Notes: generated by a model from the letters alone, not told the origin. A stretch of DNA of 64,000 nucleotides from Streptomyces sp. NBC_01669 (GCF_026339735.1 NZ_JAPEQG010000001.1:4960001-5024000), one strand, 5' to 3'. Numbered from the stretch's first letter, positions 24,102 through 33,519 are shown. Numbers and translations: made by a program.

Positions 24102-25308
24102 GACCTTCGCCGCGCGGGCCGCGGCACTCGACGCCGCCGACGAACTCGCCGATCTGCGGAAGCTGTTCACCCTCGACGACACCATGTATCTCGACGGCAA
24201 CTCGCTGGGGGCGCTGCCCCGGCACGTACCCGCCCGGATGCAGGAGGTCCTCACCCGCGAGTGGGGCGAGCTGCGTATCCGGTCCTGGGACGAGAGCGGC
24301 TGGTGGACCGCGCCCGAGCGGATCGGCGACCGGATCGCCCCGCTCGTCGGGGCCGCCGCCGGGCAGATCGTGGTGGGCGATTCGACGAGCGTGAACGTCT
24401 TCAAGGCCGTCGTCGCCGCGAGCAGGCTGGCGCCCGAAGGACGCGACGAGATCCTGGTCGACGCGACGACGTTTCCCACGGACGGCTACATCGCCGAGTC
24501 CGCCGCCCGGATGACCGGGCACCGGCTCGTCCCCGTCGCCCCGGCGGACGTGCCGGGTGCGGTCGGCCCCCGTACCGCGGTCGTCCTGCTCAACCACGTC
24601 GACTTCCGCACCGGCCGGCTGCACGACCTGCCCGGTCTCACCGCTGCCGTGCACGCGGCGGGCGGGCTCGCGGTCTGGGACCTGTGCCACAGCGCGGGCG
24701 CGCTGCCGGTCGGGCTCGACGCGCACGGGGTTGACCTGGCGGTCGGCTGCACGTACAAGTACCTCAACGGCGGGCCCGGTTCGCCCGCCTATCTGTACGT
24801 CGCCGAGCGGCACCAGGCGGCCTTCGACTCGCCGCTGCCGGGGTGGACCTCGCACGCCGACCCGTTCGCGATGGCGCCGGGCTACGCTCCGGCCGACGGT
24901 TCCGTCCGCGGCCGGGTCGGAACCCCCGACATCCTGTCCATGCTGGCGCTCGAAGCGGCGCTGGACGTGTGGGACGGGGTGCCGGTCGAGGCGGTACGGG
25001 CCAAGTCGCTGGCGCTGACGGACTTCTTCCTGGAGTGCGTCGGGGCGTATGTGCCGGAGGGCGTGGTCGTCTCGGTCACCCCGGGGGCGCACGGGGAGCG
25101 CGGCAGCCAGGTGTCGTTGCGGTGTGTGGACGCGGCGGTCGCCGAGCCGACGATGCGTGCGCTCATCGCCCGGGGCGTGGTCGGGGATCTGCGGCGGCCG
25201 GATGTGCTGCGGTTCGGGTTCACGCCGTTGTACGTGGGGTTCGCGGATGTGGAGCGGGCTGCGCGGGTGCTGGGTGAGGTGGTGAACGGGCCGCTCGGCG
25301 GGGTGTGA
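24094..25308 (+). CDS. kynU: Kynureninase
   Basis: This PLP enzyme cleaves kynurenine to anthranilate and alanine. The 404-residue protein has LDGNSLGALP near the start, WGELRIRSWDESGWW, IVVGDSTSVNVFK for PLP phosphate, VLLNHVDFRTGRLHD, VWDLCHSAGALPVGLD and the PLP lysine in VGCTYKYLNGGPGSPA. The ATG at 24094 overlaps the dioxygenase stop by 8 bp. With the dioxygenase upstream and a candidate formamidase downstream, the cluster can convert tryptophan to anthranilate, which can feed catabolism or secondary-metabolite synthesis. Confidence 0.95.
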   Translation: MSETFAARAAALDAADELADLRKLFTLDDTMYLDGNSLGALPRHVPARMQEVLTREWGELRIRSWDESGWWTAPERIGDRIAPLVGAAAGQIVVGDSTSVNVFKAVVAASRLAPEGRDEILVDATTFPTDGYIAESAARMTGHRLVPVAPADVPGAVGPRTAVVLLNHVDFRTGRLHDLPGLTAAVHAAGGLAVWDLCHSAGALPVGLDAHGVDLAVGCTYKYLNGGPGSPAYLYVAERHQAAFDSPLPGWTSHADPFAMAPGYAPADGSVRGRVGTPDILSMLALEAALDVWDGVPVEAVRAKSLALTDFFLECVGAYVPEGVVVSVTPGAHGERGSQVSLRCVDAAVAEPTMRALIARGVVGDLRRPDVLRFGFTPLYVGFADVERAARVLGEVVNGPLGGV

Positions 25309-25417
25309 CGCCTGCCGCGTCCCCATGGTCAATCCCCGTGGGGACGCGGTGCCCTGTGCTGATACCGTCCCCGCTGGTCAGGCCAGTTGGGCACCTCTGT
25401 CGGATGGTTGGAGCAGC

Positions 25418-26293
25418 ATGTCGGATTCCGCCGCGCGTGATCGGGACGCAGTCGAGACCGAGTCGGCGTTCTCGCATCCGGCTGTCGCCCCTGACGCCAC
25501 CGCCGCCTACGGCACCCACCCCGACCAAGTGATCGACTTCTACGCCCCGCGCGACGGGCGGGCCGGGGCGCCCGTCGTGGTCGTCCTGCACGGCGGTGCG
25601 TGGCGGGCGCCGTACGACCGGCAGCATGTGTCGCCGCTCGCGGACTTCCTGGCCCGGCGCGGGTTCGCCGTCGCCAATGTCGAGTACCGGCGCGGCAGCG
25701 AGATCCCGCAGCAGCGCGGTTCCGGTCCGGTGGCGGGCCGTTGGCCCGAGACGTTCGACGATGTCGCCGCGGCGATGGACGCGCTGCCCGCACTGCTGGC
25801 CCGCGAACTGCCGGAGGCCGATGCGCGGCGGATCGTCGTCACCGGTCACTCCGCGGGCGGTCACCTGGCGTTGTGGGCAGCGGCCCGGCATGTACTCCCG
25901 GAAGGGTCGCCGTGGCGGCTTTCCGCGGCGCCGCCGCTGCGAGGCGTTGTCGCCCTGGCGCCGATCGCCGACTTCACCACGGCGGTGGAGCTGGATGTCT
26001 GCTCCGGTGCGGTGGGTCAACTGCTCGGCAGGGAAGAGGACTTCGCGGCCAGGAGCCCGTACGCCGACCCGGCTGCGCTGCTGCCGACGGGAATCGCCAC
26101 GGCGCTGGTGCAAGGACGCACCGACCTCACGGTGCCGCAGGCGGTCGCGGAGGCGTTCGTCGATGCGGCGGCGAAGGCCGGGGAGACGGTGGGGCTGACG
26201 CTGCTGGAGGAGGTCGGGCACTTTCCGTTGATCGATCCGGCGGCGGATGCGTGTGCGGTGGTGGCGGAGGAGATTGCGCAGCTGGCGTGGTGA
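25418..26293 (+). CDS. Alpha/beta hydrolase, candidate kynurenine formamidase
   Basis: A 291-residue esterase/lipase-like alpha/beta hydrolase. It has the oxyanion motif VLHGGAW, the nucleophile elbow VTGHSAGGHLALW, and C-terminal acid/base elements in QGRTDLTVPQ and EEVGHFPLID. HGGxW with GHSAGxH is typical of the alpha/beta-hydrolase type of arylformamidase. Its place 109 bp after kynureninase fills the missing step (N-formylkynurenine to kynurenine). The formamidase role is inference; it could be another small-ester hydrolase. I chose the ATG at 25418, preceded by GGAG; upstream in-frame residues are not family-like. Confidence 0.75.
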   Translation: MSDSAARDRDAVETESAFSHPAVAPDATAAYGTHPDQVIDFYAPRDGRAGAPVVVVLHGGAWRAPYDRQHVSPLADFLARRGFAVANVEYRRGSEIPQQRGSGPVAGRWPETFDDVAAAMDALPALLARELPEADARRIVVTGHSAGGHLALWAAARHVLPEGSPWRLSAAPPLRGVVALAPIADFTTAVELDVCSGAVGQLLGREEDFAARSPYADPAALLPTGIATALVQGRTDLTVPQAVAEAFVDAAAKAGETVGLTLLEEVGHFPLIDPAADACAVVAEEIAQLAW

Positions 26294-26437
26294 CAGGCGG
26301 TCCCGGAGCCGTCCGGTGGCGGCGGTCCCGGCCGTGACCGGTCCGCCCGGGCGGGTCCGAGTAGTCCTTGCGACGGATGCCGCAGGATCCGTATCACTGC
26401 TGACGACGTCGCGCGGCGCGCCGCCTACCGTGAGAGC

Positions 26438-27751
26438 GTGACCACCAAGACCAGAAGTCCCGAGTTCCGGCTGGCCGCAGGGGCGATAGGCGGCCTGCGG
26501 CAGGACCTCTTCCATGACGCGTTCGCCTACCGTCCGCTGGCCCCGATGCGGACCGGCCGGGCGCTGACCCGGCTGCTGCCCGAGCGGATGCGTGCGCGGG
26601 CCGGCTGGGCGCCGCACGCGCTGGTCGGGCTGGCCGCGCTGATCACGATCCTCATCGGCCTCACCGTGGCGGACGGCTCCGGGGCCTGGTCCGGGATCGA
26701 GATCATCGTGACCGGGCTGCTCCCGGCGCTGACCGTCGCGATGACGCTGTTCCGGCCGGTCGGCGCGTTCTGGATGTCGATGGCGCTCACTCCGGTGACA
26801 GCCGTGATCACCGGCGGCGACTGGCCGTGGGTGCCGAGCATGTTCCTCTCGCACCTGGTGGTGCTCGTCGTGGTCGCGGCCCGGACCCGGCCGCGTACCG
26901 CCGCCTGGATGTGGGTCCTGACCGTGGTGCTCGGCACCTTCCTGGAGAACTTCGGCTGGCACTACTCGTCGACCACCGGGCCCATGGCCGTGGGCTCCGC
27001 GTTCGCCCTGCTCGTGGTGAGCGTCGTGCAGATCCGCCGGGAGGCGGAGCGCGAGGTGACCGTGCAGCGCACCGTCACCGCCGTGGAACGCGACCGGCGC
27101 ACGCTGCTGGAGGAGCGCACCACCATCGCCCGCGAGCTGCACGACGTGGTCGCCCACCACATGTCGGTCGTCGCGATCCAGGCCGAGGCCGCCCCGTACC
27201 GGGTGGAGAACCCGCCGCCCGAGCTGGAGCAGGCCTTCGTCACCATCCGGGAGAACGCCGTTGCCGCCCTCACCGAACTGCGCCGGGTCCTCGGCGTCGT
27301 GCGGGCCGAGGACTACGAGGCGCCGGACGCCCCGCAGCCCACCCTCGCCGAGCTGGACGGACTGCTCGCCAATGTGGCGGACGCGGGGCTGGTGGCGGAG
27401 AAGACGGTCACCGGTGCGGTACGCGAACTTCCGCAGGGCGTCGAGCTGTCGGCGTACCGGATCATCCAGGAAGCCCTCAGCAACACGTTGCGGCACGCGC
27501 CCGGCGCCACCGCCAAGGTCGAGATCGGCTACGTGCTCGGCGGGCTCGGGCTGCGGGTCGTCAACGGGCCGCCGACCGGTCCGGTGAAGCCCTCGCCGGG
27601 CGCCGGGCACGGTATTACGGGGATGCGGGAGCGGGTCGCCATGCTGGACGGCGAGATGACCGCCGAGGTGACGGCGGAGGGCGGGTACGAGATCGCCGTA
27701 TTCATCCCCGTACCCCCGGCCCAGGAACCGACGCAGAGCGAGACCTCATGA
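26438..27751 (+). CDS. NarL-type sensor histidine kinase
   Basis: A 437-residue membrane sensor kinase. About five transmembrane helices occupy residues 65-195 (for example HALVGLAALITILIGLTVAD). The dimerisation/phosphoacceptor helix of the HisKA_3 type follows (TIARELHDVVAHHMSVVAIQ, with the phosphorylated histidine in ELHDVVAHH), then an ATPase domain (YRIIQEALSNTLRHAPG and GHGITGMRERVAMLDGEM). There is little extracytoplasmic sequence, so it may sense membrane or envelope signals. Its TGA overlaps the regulator ATG (ATGA), so kinase and regulator are a pair. Confidence 0.93.
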   Translation: MTTKTRSPEFRLAAGAIGGLRQDLFHDAFAYRPLAPMRTGRALTRLLPERMRARAGWAPHALVGLAALITILIGLTVADGSGAWSGIEIIVTGLLPALTVAMTLFRPVGAFWMSMALTPVTAVITGGDWPWVPSMFLSHLVVLVVVAARTRPRTAAWMWVLTVVLGTFLENFGWHYSSTTGPMAVGSAFALLVVSVVQIRREAEREVTVQRTVTAVERDRRTLLEERTTIARELHDVVAHHMSVVAIQAEAAPYRVENPPPELEQAFVTIRENAVAALTELRRVLGVVRAEDYEAPDAPQPTLAELDGLLANVADAGLVAEKTVTGAVRELPQGVELSAYRIIQEALSNTLRHAPGATAKVEIGYVLGGLGLRVVNGPPTGPVKPSPGAGHGITGMRERVAMLDGEMTAEVTAEGGYEIAVFIPVPPAQEPTQSETS

Positions 27752-28410
27752 ACGACATCCGTGTCCTGATCGTCGACGACCAGATGATGGTCCGCGAGGG
27801 CTTCTCGGTACTCCTGGGGGCGATGCCGGGCATCGAGGTCGTCGGCGAGGCCGTCGACGGCCGGCAGGCCATCGCCCAGGCCGCCGCGCTGCGGCCCGAC
27901 GTGGTGCTGATGGACATCCGGATGCCGGAACTCAACGGCATCGAGGCGACCCGTGAGATCGTCGCCAACGACGCGGCCGCCAAGGTGCTGGTGCTGACGA
28001 CGTTCGACCTCGACGAGTACGTGTACCAGGCGCTGCGTGCCGGGGCGTCCGGGTTCCTGCTGAAGGACGCCTCCGCACGTCAACTCGCCGATGGTGTACG
28101 GGTGGTGGCGGCCGGGGAAGCGCTGCTGGCGCCGACCGTCACCAAGCGGCTGATCACCGAGTTCTCGCGGCTCGCCGGAGCCCCGCGGCCACCCGCGCTG
28201 GCTCAGATCGGCGATCTGACGGAGCGCGAGACGGAGGTGCTCGTCCTCATCGCGCAGGGGCTGTCGAACGCGGAGATCGCCTCGCATCTGGTGGTCGCCG
28301 AGTCCACCATCAAGACGCATGTGAGCCGGATCCTGGTGAAGCTCGGGCTGCGGGACCGCACGCAGGCCGCGGTGTTCGCGTACGAGGCCCGCCTGGTCAC
28401 CCCCTCCTGA
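27748..28410 (+). CDS. NarL/LuxR-family response regulator
   Basis: A 220-residue regulator. The receiver domain has VLIVDDQMMVREGF, the phosphoacceptor in VVLMDIRMPELNG (about residue 54), and LLKDAS with the conserved lysine. The C-terminal LuxR helix-turn-helix is LTERETEVLVLIAQGLSNAE followed by VAESTIKTHVSRILVKLGLRD. It is translationally coupled to the kinase by an ATGA overlap. Its targets are unknown; a P450 gene starts 61 bp downstream on the same strand and may be read through. Confidence 0.95.
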   Translation: MNDIRVLIVDDQMMVREGFSVLLGAMPGIEVVGEAVDGRQAIAQAAALRPDVVLMDIRMPELNGIEATREIVANDAAAKVLVLTTFDLDEYVYQALRAGASGFLLKDASARQLADGVRVVAAGEALLAPTVTKRLITEFSRLAGAPRPPALAQIGDLTERETEVLVLIAQGLSNAEIASHLVVAESTIKTHVSRILVKLGLRDRTQAAVFAYEARLVTPS

Positions 28411-28443
28411 CCTCCTGCTCCCCTTGAGGGCCGCCCGTGACTA

Positions 28444-28460
28444 AACCGGCCGGTCCGGTT
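28444..28460. promoter_or_regulatory. Inverted repeat before the P450 gene
   Basis: AACCGG-CCGGT-CCGGTT lies 12 bp before the P450 ATG. It could be an operator for an unlinked regulator; the sequence is GC-rich and could be chance. Confidence 0.35.
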
Positions 28461-28471
28461 AGCGTCGGTTT

Positions 28472-29701
28472 ATGCACCCGTCTCCGCAGCCCGCCACCAC
28501 CGCTACGTTCGACCCCTGGTCACCGGCGTTCGTCGCCGACCCGTACCCCGCGTACACCGCGCTGCGGGCCGCCGGCCGGGTGCACCGGTTCGAGCCCACG
28601 AACCAGTGGCTCGTTCCGCACTACGCCGATGTGTCCGCGCTGCTGCGGGACCGGCGCCTGGGCCGGACGTATCTGCACCGCTTCACGCACGAGGAGTTCG
28701 GCCGTACACCCCCGCCTGCCGCGCACGAGCCCTTCACCACCCTCAACGGGCAGGGAATTCTCGACCTGGAGGCCCCCGACCACACCCGGATCCGGCGCCT
28801 GGTCTCGAAGGCGTTCACGCCGCGCACGGTCGAACAGCTCGTCCCGACGGTGCAGCGGCTCGCCGCCGAGCTGGTCGACAGCTTTGTGGGGGCGGGCGGC
28901 GGCGACCTGCTCGCCGCGGTCGCCGAACCGCTGCCCGTCGCCGTCATCGCCGAGATGCTCGGCATCCCCGAGTCCGACCGCGGGCTGCTGCGGCCCTGGT
29001 CGGCGGCGATCTGCGGAATGTTTGAACTGAACCCGTCCGAGGAGACCGCGAGCGCCGCCGTCCGCGCCTCGGTGGAGTTCTCCGCGTATCTGCGGGAGCT
29101 GATCGCGGAGCGCCGCAAGAACCCCGGTACGGATCTGATCTCCGCGCTCATCGCCGCGCACGACGAAGGGGAGCGGCTCAGCGAGCAGGAGATGATCTCC
29201 ACGTGTGTGCTGCTGCTGAACGCGGGCCACGAGGCGACGGTCAACACCACCGTGAACGGCTGGTGGACGCTGCTGCGTCACCCCGAGCAGCTGGCGGCCC
29301 TCCGCGCCGACCGCGGGCTGCTGCCCACGGCCGTGGAGGAGTTGATGCGGTACGACACTCCGTTGCAGATGTTCGAGCGCTGGGTCCTCGACGACATCGA
29401 GATCGACGGCACGGTCATTCCGCGCGGTTCCGAGGTGGCCCTGCTCTTCGGCTCCGCCAACCGCGACCCGGCGCGCTTCGCGGACCCGGACACGCTGGAC
29501 CTGTCCCGGCAGGAGAACCCGCACATCACCTTCGGTGCGGGCATCCACTTCTGCCTGGGCGCTCCACTCGCCCGGGTCGAACTCGCCTCGTCCTTCGGTG
29601 AGTTGCTGCGCCGGGCGCCCCGGATGCGACTGGCGTCCGAGCCGGAGTGGAACCCGGGCTATGTGATCAGGGGCCTGAAGGAGTTGCGCGTGGAGCTGTG
29701 A
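28472..29701 (+). CDS. Cytochrome P450
   Basis: A 409-residue class I bacterial P450. Features are the I-helix oxygen-activation segment LNAGHEATVNT (with AxGHE in place of the common AGxET), the K-helix ELMR of the ExxR motif, and the haem-binding loop ITFGAGIHFCLGAPLARVE with the cysteine ligand. It oxidises an unknown substrate using an external ferredoxin and reductase; no ferredoxin gene is adjacent. The ATG has no strong ribosome-binding site. Confidence 0.93.
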   Translation: MHPSPQPATTATFDPWSPAFVADPYPAYTALRAAGRVHRFEPTNQWLVPHYADVSALLRDRRLGRTYLHRFTHEEFGRTPPPAAHEPFTTLNGQGILDLEAPDHTRIRRLVSKAFTPRTVEQLVPTVQRLAAELVDSFVGAGGGDLLAAVAEPLPVAVIAEMLGIPESDRGLLRPWSAAICGMFELNPSEETASAAVRASVEFSAYLRELIAERRKNPGTDLISALIAAHDEGERLSEQEMISTCVLLLNAGHEATVNTTVNGWWTLLRHPEQLAALRADRGLLPTAVEELMRYDTPLQMFERWVLDDIEIDGTVIPRGSEVALLFGSANRDPARFADPDTLDLSRQENPHITFGAGIHFCLGAPLARVELASSFGELLRRAPRMRLASEPEWNPGYVIRGLKELRVEL

Positions 29702-29853
29702 CCGGAAGCGTTCCTCCCGGCATCCCGGTCCGCAGGGCGGTGGCGGTCCGGTGGTGTCCTCGACCTCCTCCATGGCCCGAGGGTGTGGGGACATCCTCGA
29801 CGGGCTTGAACATCAAGTCCGTCCGGCGATCGAGGACAGGAACGGTCACCCGC

Positions 29854-31479
29854 TCACCCCTGCTGCACGTCACGCCGCCGGAGCGCTCCCAGTCCCGCCG
29901 CCACCAGGACCACCGCGCCCGCCGTGAGCCACAGCGCCGGCGGCCACTGCATCTCCGTGCCCGGCAGCTTCGGCAGGTGGCTGAACGGTGACAGGTTCAT
30001 CACCGGCTGCGGCATGTTCACCGCCGGCCCGATCCACCCCAGGGCCAGGCAGATCCCGACGACTCCCCACGAGGCCACTGCCGCCTTCGGGAGAGCGCCG
30101 TACAGCAGGACGGTGAGACCTCCGAGCAGCCAGACGGCGGGCAGCTGCGCCAGCGACGCGCCCAGTACGGCCGGGAGTTCGTGGCCGTACCCGGCGGCCA
30201 GGCCGAGGCCTCCGACCGCCATGATCAGTGCCGCGCCGCCGAAGGCGATGACCAGGTGTCCGGCGGCCCAGCCGATCCGGCTCACCCCGCCTGCCAGCAC
30301 GGGTTCGGCTCGCCCCGCGGTTTCCTCGCCGTGCAGCCGCAGCACCGACGCGACGATGTACAGCGCGGCCACCATCCCCAGCATCCCGACCATCGCGGCG
30401 AGGAACGCGTCGGTCAGACCGGCCTGTCCGCCCATCCGTTCGAAGATTTCCTTCGTCTTCTCGTTGGTGCCGACGAGGTCCGCCGCCCCGCCGGTGAGCC
30501 CGCCGAAGACGGCGCCGACCGCGGCGAACGACAGCGTCCACCCGATCAGAGCACCGCGCTGCAGCCGCAGTGCCAGCCCGAACGCCGTGGAGATCCGCCC
30601 TGTCGCGGGTCCGGGACGCGTCGGCAGGAAGCTCATGCCGACATCACGCCGCCCGGCCAGGGCGTACGCGATCCCGCCCTGGATCAGCACCGCGGCCCCG
30701 ACCACCAGCAGCACCCACCACCGTTCGTCTGCGTAGGCCCGGACGTTCTCCGCCCAGCCGATCGGCGAGAGCCAGTTCAGTACGGACGAGGCGTCATCCG
30801 TCGACGAGTCGCCCGCCGCCTTCAGGACGAACGCGGCGCCGATCACCGCCGCCGTCAGCCCCTTCGCGAGCCGTGCGCTCTCCGTGAGCTGGGCGGCGAT
30901 CGCTGCGGTGCAGGCGAACAGCGCCCCGATTCCGGCGACCGTCAGCGCGAGCGCCACCGCCCCGGCCCCGCCCGCCCCGGACCCGGCCATCCCGGCGACG
31001 ATCATCAGGGCGAGCGCGGCATCGGCGATCAGTGCGGCGAGGAGGGCGGAGGTCAGTGGGGCGCGGCGCCCCACCATGGCGGCGGAGAGCATTTCCTGGC
31101 GGCCGGTCTCCTCCTCCTCGCGGGTGTGCCGGATGACGATGATCAGGCTCATCACGGCTGCCATCGCGGCGCCGAAGCCGACCATGCGCCAGGTGACGAG
31201 ACCGCCGACGGAGTCATTGAAGACGGGTCCGTACACCGCGCGCAGCGAACTGTTGCCGTTCATCGAGGCGGCGAGTTCGGCGCGCTGGGCCGCGGTGTCG
31301 TACAGCGAGGAGAAGGACTTCCCGACGGAGGAGAACGACCCGCCGAGCACGATCACCCAGATCGGCATCATGATCCGGTCGCGTCGCAGCGCGAGCCTGA
31401 GCAGGGTTCCGGTGCCGGTGAGCTGCCCGCCCCGGGCGGAGCGTCCGGCACGGGTCGCGGACACGGTTACGGCAGTCAT
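29854..31479 (-). CDS. ABC-type multidrug exporter permease
   Basis: A 541-residue integral membrane protein with about twelve predicted helices in two similar halves (for example MMPIWVIVLGGSFSSVGKSF near the start and LWLTAGAVVLVAAGLGALRR at the end). It resembles fused ABC-2 permeases of actinobacterial antibiotic exporters. Its ATG overlaps the ATPase stop (ATGA), so the two form one transporter. The true start is 31479; longer frames run into the ATPase gene in another frame. The 152 bp between it and the convergent P450 hold nothing clear. Confidence 0.88.
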   Translation of the reverse strand: MTAVTVSATRAGRSARGGQLTGTGTLLRLALRRDRIMMPIWVIVLGGSFSSVGKSFSSLYDTAAQRAELAASMNGNSSLRAVYGPVFNDSVGGLVTWRMVGFGAAMAAVMSLIIVIRHTREEEETGRQEMLSAAMVGRRAPLTSALLAALIADAALALMIVAGMAGSGAGGAGAVALALTVAGIGALFACTAAIAAQLTESARLAKGLTAAVIGAAFVLKAAGDSSTDDASSVLNWLSPIGWAENVRAYADERWWVLLVVGAAVLIQGGIAYALAGRRDVGMSFLPTRPGPATGRISTAFGLALRLQRGALIGWTLSFAAVGAVFGGLTGGAADLVGTNEKTKEIFERMGGQAGLTDAFLAAMVGMLGMVAALYIVASVLRLHGEETAGRAEPVLAGGVSRIGWAAGHLVIAFGGAALIMAVGGLGLAAGYGHELPAVLGASLAQLPAVWLLGGLTVLLYGALPKAAVASWGVVGICLALGWIGPAVNMPQPVMNLSPFSHLPKLPGTEMQWPPALWLTAGAVVLVAAGLGALRRRDVQQG

Positions 31480-32390
31480 CGCGCCGTCACCCCCGCGCGT
31501 TCGCCGGTGTCCGCGGCGTAGTGCCGCAGGAAGAGTTCCTCCAGCGTGGGCGGGGTGCTGGTCAGCGACCGCACACCGGACGCGGTGAGCGACCTGAGGA
31601 CGGCGTCGAGCTTGTCCGTGTCGACCTGGAGCGTGACCCGCATGCCCTGGATGTCGATGTCGTGCACGCCGGGCAGGTGCGCGAGCCCGTTGGGCGCGCC
31701 GGCCAGTTCGGCGGTGATGCTCGTACGGGTCAGATGCCGCATGTCCGCCAGCGAACCGCTCTCCACCGTGCGCCCCTGCCGGATGATGCTCACCCGGTCG
31801 CAGAGCGCCTCGACCTCGCTGAGGATGTGGCTGGAGAGCAGGATCGTCCGTCCGCGCTCGCGCTCCTCGGCGACGCAGCTCTGGAAGACCTCCTCCATGA
31901 GCGGGTCGAGCCCGCTGGTCGGCTCGTCGAGGATCAGCAGATCCACGTCGGAGGCGAACGCGGCGACGAGGGCGACCTTCTGCCGGTTGCCCTTGGAGTA
32001 CGTACGCCCCTTCTTGGTGGGGTCGAGTTCGTACCGCTCGATGAGGTCGGCACGGCGGGCCGGGTCGAGGCCTCCGCGCAGCCGGCCGTACAGGTCGATC
32101 ACCTCGCCGCCGGAGAGGTTGCGCCACAGAGTGACGTCACCGGGGACGTAGGCCACCCGCCGGTGCAGCTCGACCGCGTCGTTCCAGGGGTCCCGGCCGA
32201 GCAGCTGGGCAGCGCCGGAGTCGGCCCGCAGCAGGCCCAGCAGGACCCGGATGGTGGTGGACTTCCCGGAACCGTTGGGCCCGAGAAAGCCGTGAACCTC
32301 ACCGGTCTCGACCGCGAGGTCGAGGCCGTCCAGCGCGTGTGTCCGCCCGAACGACTTGTGCAGTCCGGCCACGGTGATTGCCTTCGTCAT
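31476..32390 (-). CDS. ABC transporter ATP-binding protein
   Basis: A 304-residue ATPase with Walker A GPNGSGKST (about residue 36), Walker B LLILDEPTSGLDP and switch histidine LSSHIL. The signature is YSKGNRQKV, as in drug/lipid exporters of the DrrA/CcmA type, rather than LSGGQ. The C-terminal extension (TSITAELAG onward) is also DrrA-like. It powers the adjacent permease. Its start lies 113 bp from the divergent GbsR/MarR-type gene, with a candidate operator between. Confidence 0.93.
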   Translation of the reverse strand: MTKAITVAGLHKSFGRTHALDGLDLAVETGEVHGFLGPNGSGKSTTIRVLLGLLRADSGAAQLLGRDPWNDAVELHRRVAYVPGDVTLWRNLSGGEVIDLYGRLRGGLDPARRADLIERYELDPTKKGRTYSKGNRQKVALVAAFASDVDLLILDEPTSGLDPLMEEVFQSCVAEERERGRTILLSSHILSEVEALCDRVSIIRQGRTVESGSLADMRHLTRTSITAELAGAPNGLAHLPGVHDIDIQGMRVTLQVDTDKLDAVLRSLTASGVRSLTSTPPTLEELFLRHYAADTGERAGVTAR

Positions 32391-32410
32391 GTTTCTGAAC
32401 GTACGCTACT

Positions 32411-32426
32411 TTCACAAACTTGTGAA
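32411..32426. promoter_or_regulatory. Palindromic operator between ABC exporter and regulator
   Basis: TTCACAA-AC-TTGTGAA is a perfect 7-bp inverted repeat in the divergent promoter region, 21 bp upstream of the ATPase start. It fits an operator for the divergent MarR/GbsR-type regulator. Confidence 0.65.
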
Positions 32427-32503
32427 GTTAAGGAAGCGTATAAAGTCGGAGTATGGCCCGGGGCCGGGGAACCCGCAGGAAATTCAGGGGAGACGATGGG
32501 GCG

Positions 32504-33043
32504 ATGAGCAGCGAAACCGGCGCGGACGGGCGTGAGCGCGAGCCGGAGCCCGAGCACGCGCGCGACGAGGAGGCCGTGTCGCGGTTCGTGGAGCGCTTCG
32601 CGGCCGAGATGACCGAGGCGGGCATGCAGCGGATGGCGTCCCGCGTCTTCGCGGCGCTGCTCGCGGACGACGACGGCTCCATGACCTCGGCGGAGCTCAG
32701 CGAGCAGCTTCGGATCAGCCCGGCCGCGGTCTCCGGCGCGATCAACTACCTCACGCAGGTCAGCATGGTCGGCCGCGAACGCGACCCGGGCTCGCGCAGG
32801 GACCGCTACCGCCTGCACAACGAGATCTGGTACGCCACCTTCGCCGGCCGCGACCGGGTCCTGACCCGCTGGGAGCACACCCTCAAGGAGGGCGCACAGA
32901 CCCTCGGCCCGGACACGCCTGCCGGTACGCGGCTCGCGGAGACCGCGGAGTTCTTCGAGTTCCTGCAGACGGAACTGGTCGGCATGATGGACCGCTGGCG
33001 CGACTACCGCAAGAAGTTCGACCTCCCGGAGGGGAAGAGTTAG
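32504..33043 (+). CDS. GbsR/MarR-type transcriptional regulator
   Basis: A 179-residue winged-helix regulator of the GbsR/MarR type. The DNA-binding part is MQRMASRVFAALLADDDGSM, then SAELSEQLRISPAAVSGAIN (recognition helix) and the wing RERDPGSRRDRYRL. A C-terminal helical dimer region follows. The divergent ABC exporter is the likely target, through the palindrome at 32411-32426, and autoregulation is expected. I chose the ATG at 32504, preceded by AGGGGAG; the ATG at 32453 is in frame but has no ribosome-binding site. Confidence 0.87.
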   Translation: MSSETGADGREREPEPEHARDEEAVSRFVERFAAEMTEAGMQRMASRVFAALLADDDGSMTSAELSEQLRISPAAVSGAINYLTQVSMVGRERDPGSRRDRYRLHNEIWYATFAGRDRVLTRWEHTLKEGAQTLGPDTPAGTRLAETAEFFEFLQTELVGMMDRWRDYRKKFDLPEGKS

Positions 33044-33107
33044 GCAAAGCGGAAGAGCCTGGCAAGAGGCCCGGGACACTGGGCCCTGGGCCTCGGCTCG
33101 GAACGGC

Positions 33108-33380
33108 TCAGGTCAGCGGGTGCGACGTCCGGCCGGACGCCTCGTCGATCTCGTCGTGCGCCTTGATCAGCAGGTTCATGGCGAGTTCGTTCAGTGCTCT
33201 GGCACCCGCGATCTCCTCGCCGACCCTCGGCTGCTGGGAGTCGGAGGGGTGGCGGCTGGCATATCCGTGCGCACGTACCTCGTTCCCGTCGGGAAGCCGT
33301 ACGAGGGCGGCGGCGCGGGTGCGGTGGTTGTCTTCCTCGAATTCCAGCTCGATGTGCCATCCGACAGCGGTTTTCATCAT
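33108..33380 (-). CDS. DUF1876 domain protein
   Basis: A 90-residue actinobacterial DUF1876 protein: MKTAVGWHIELEFEEDNHRT, then AALVRLPDGNEVRAHGYASRH and a C-terminal helix ALNELAMNLLIKAHDEIDEA. The fold is like a double-stranded-RNA-binding domain (dsRBD-like); the function is unknown. The GTG at 33389 overlaps a GGAGGTG ribosome-binding site, so the ATG at 33380 (or the adjacent 33377) is the likely start. Confidence 0.85.
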   Translation of the reverse strand: MMKTAVGWHIELEFEEDNHRTRAAALVRLPDGNEVRAHGYASRHPSDSQQPRVGEEIAGARALNELAMNLLIKAHDEIDEASGRTSHPLT

Positions 33381-33519
33381 GGCGAACACCTCCAGGACCT
33401 GCTACCAGGGTGCGCCTCTTTCCGCGCCCGCGCTCGGTGTGTCAGGGGCCGGTCGCCCGCAGGCCGCGGCAGGTGCGACACGCCCCTGAACCCTCACGTG
33501 CGCGCCCCCGGCGCTGGGA

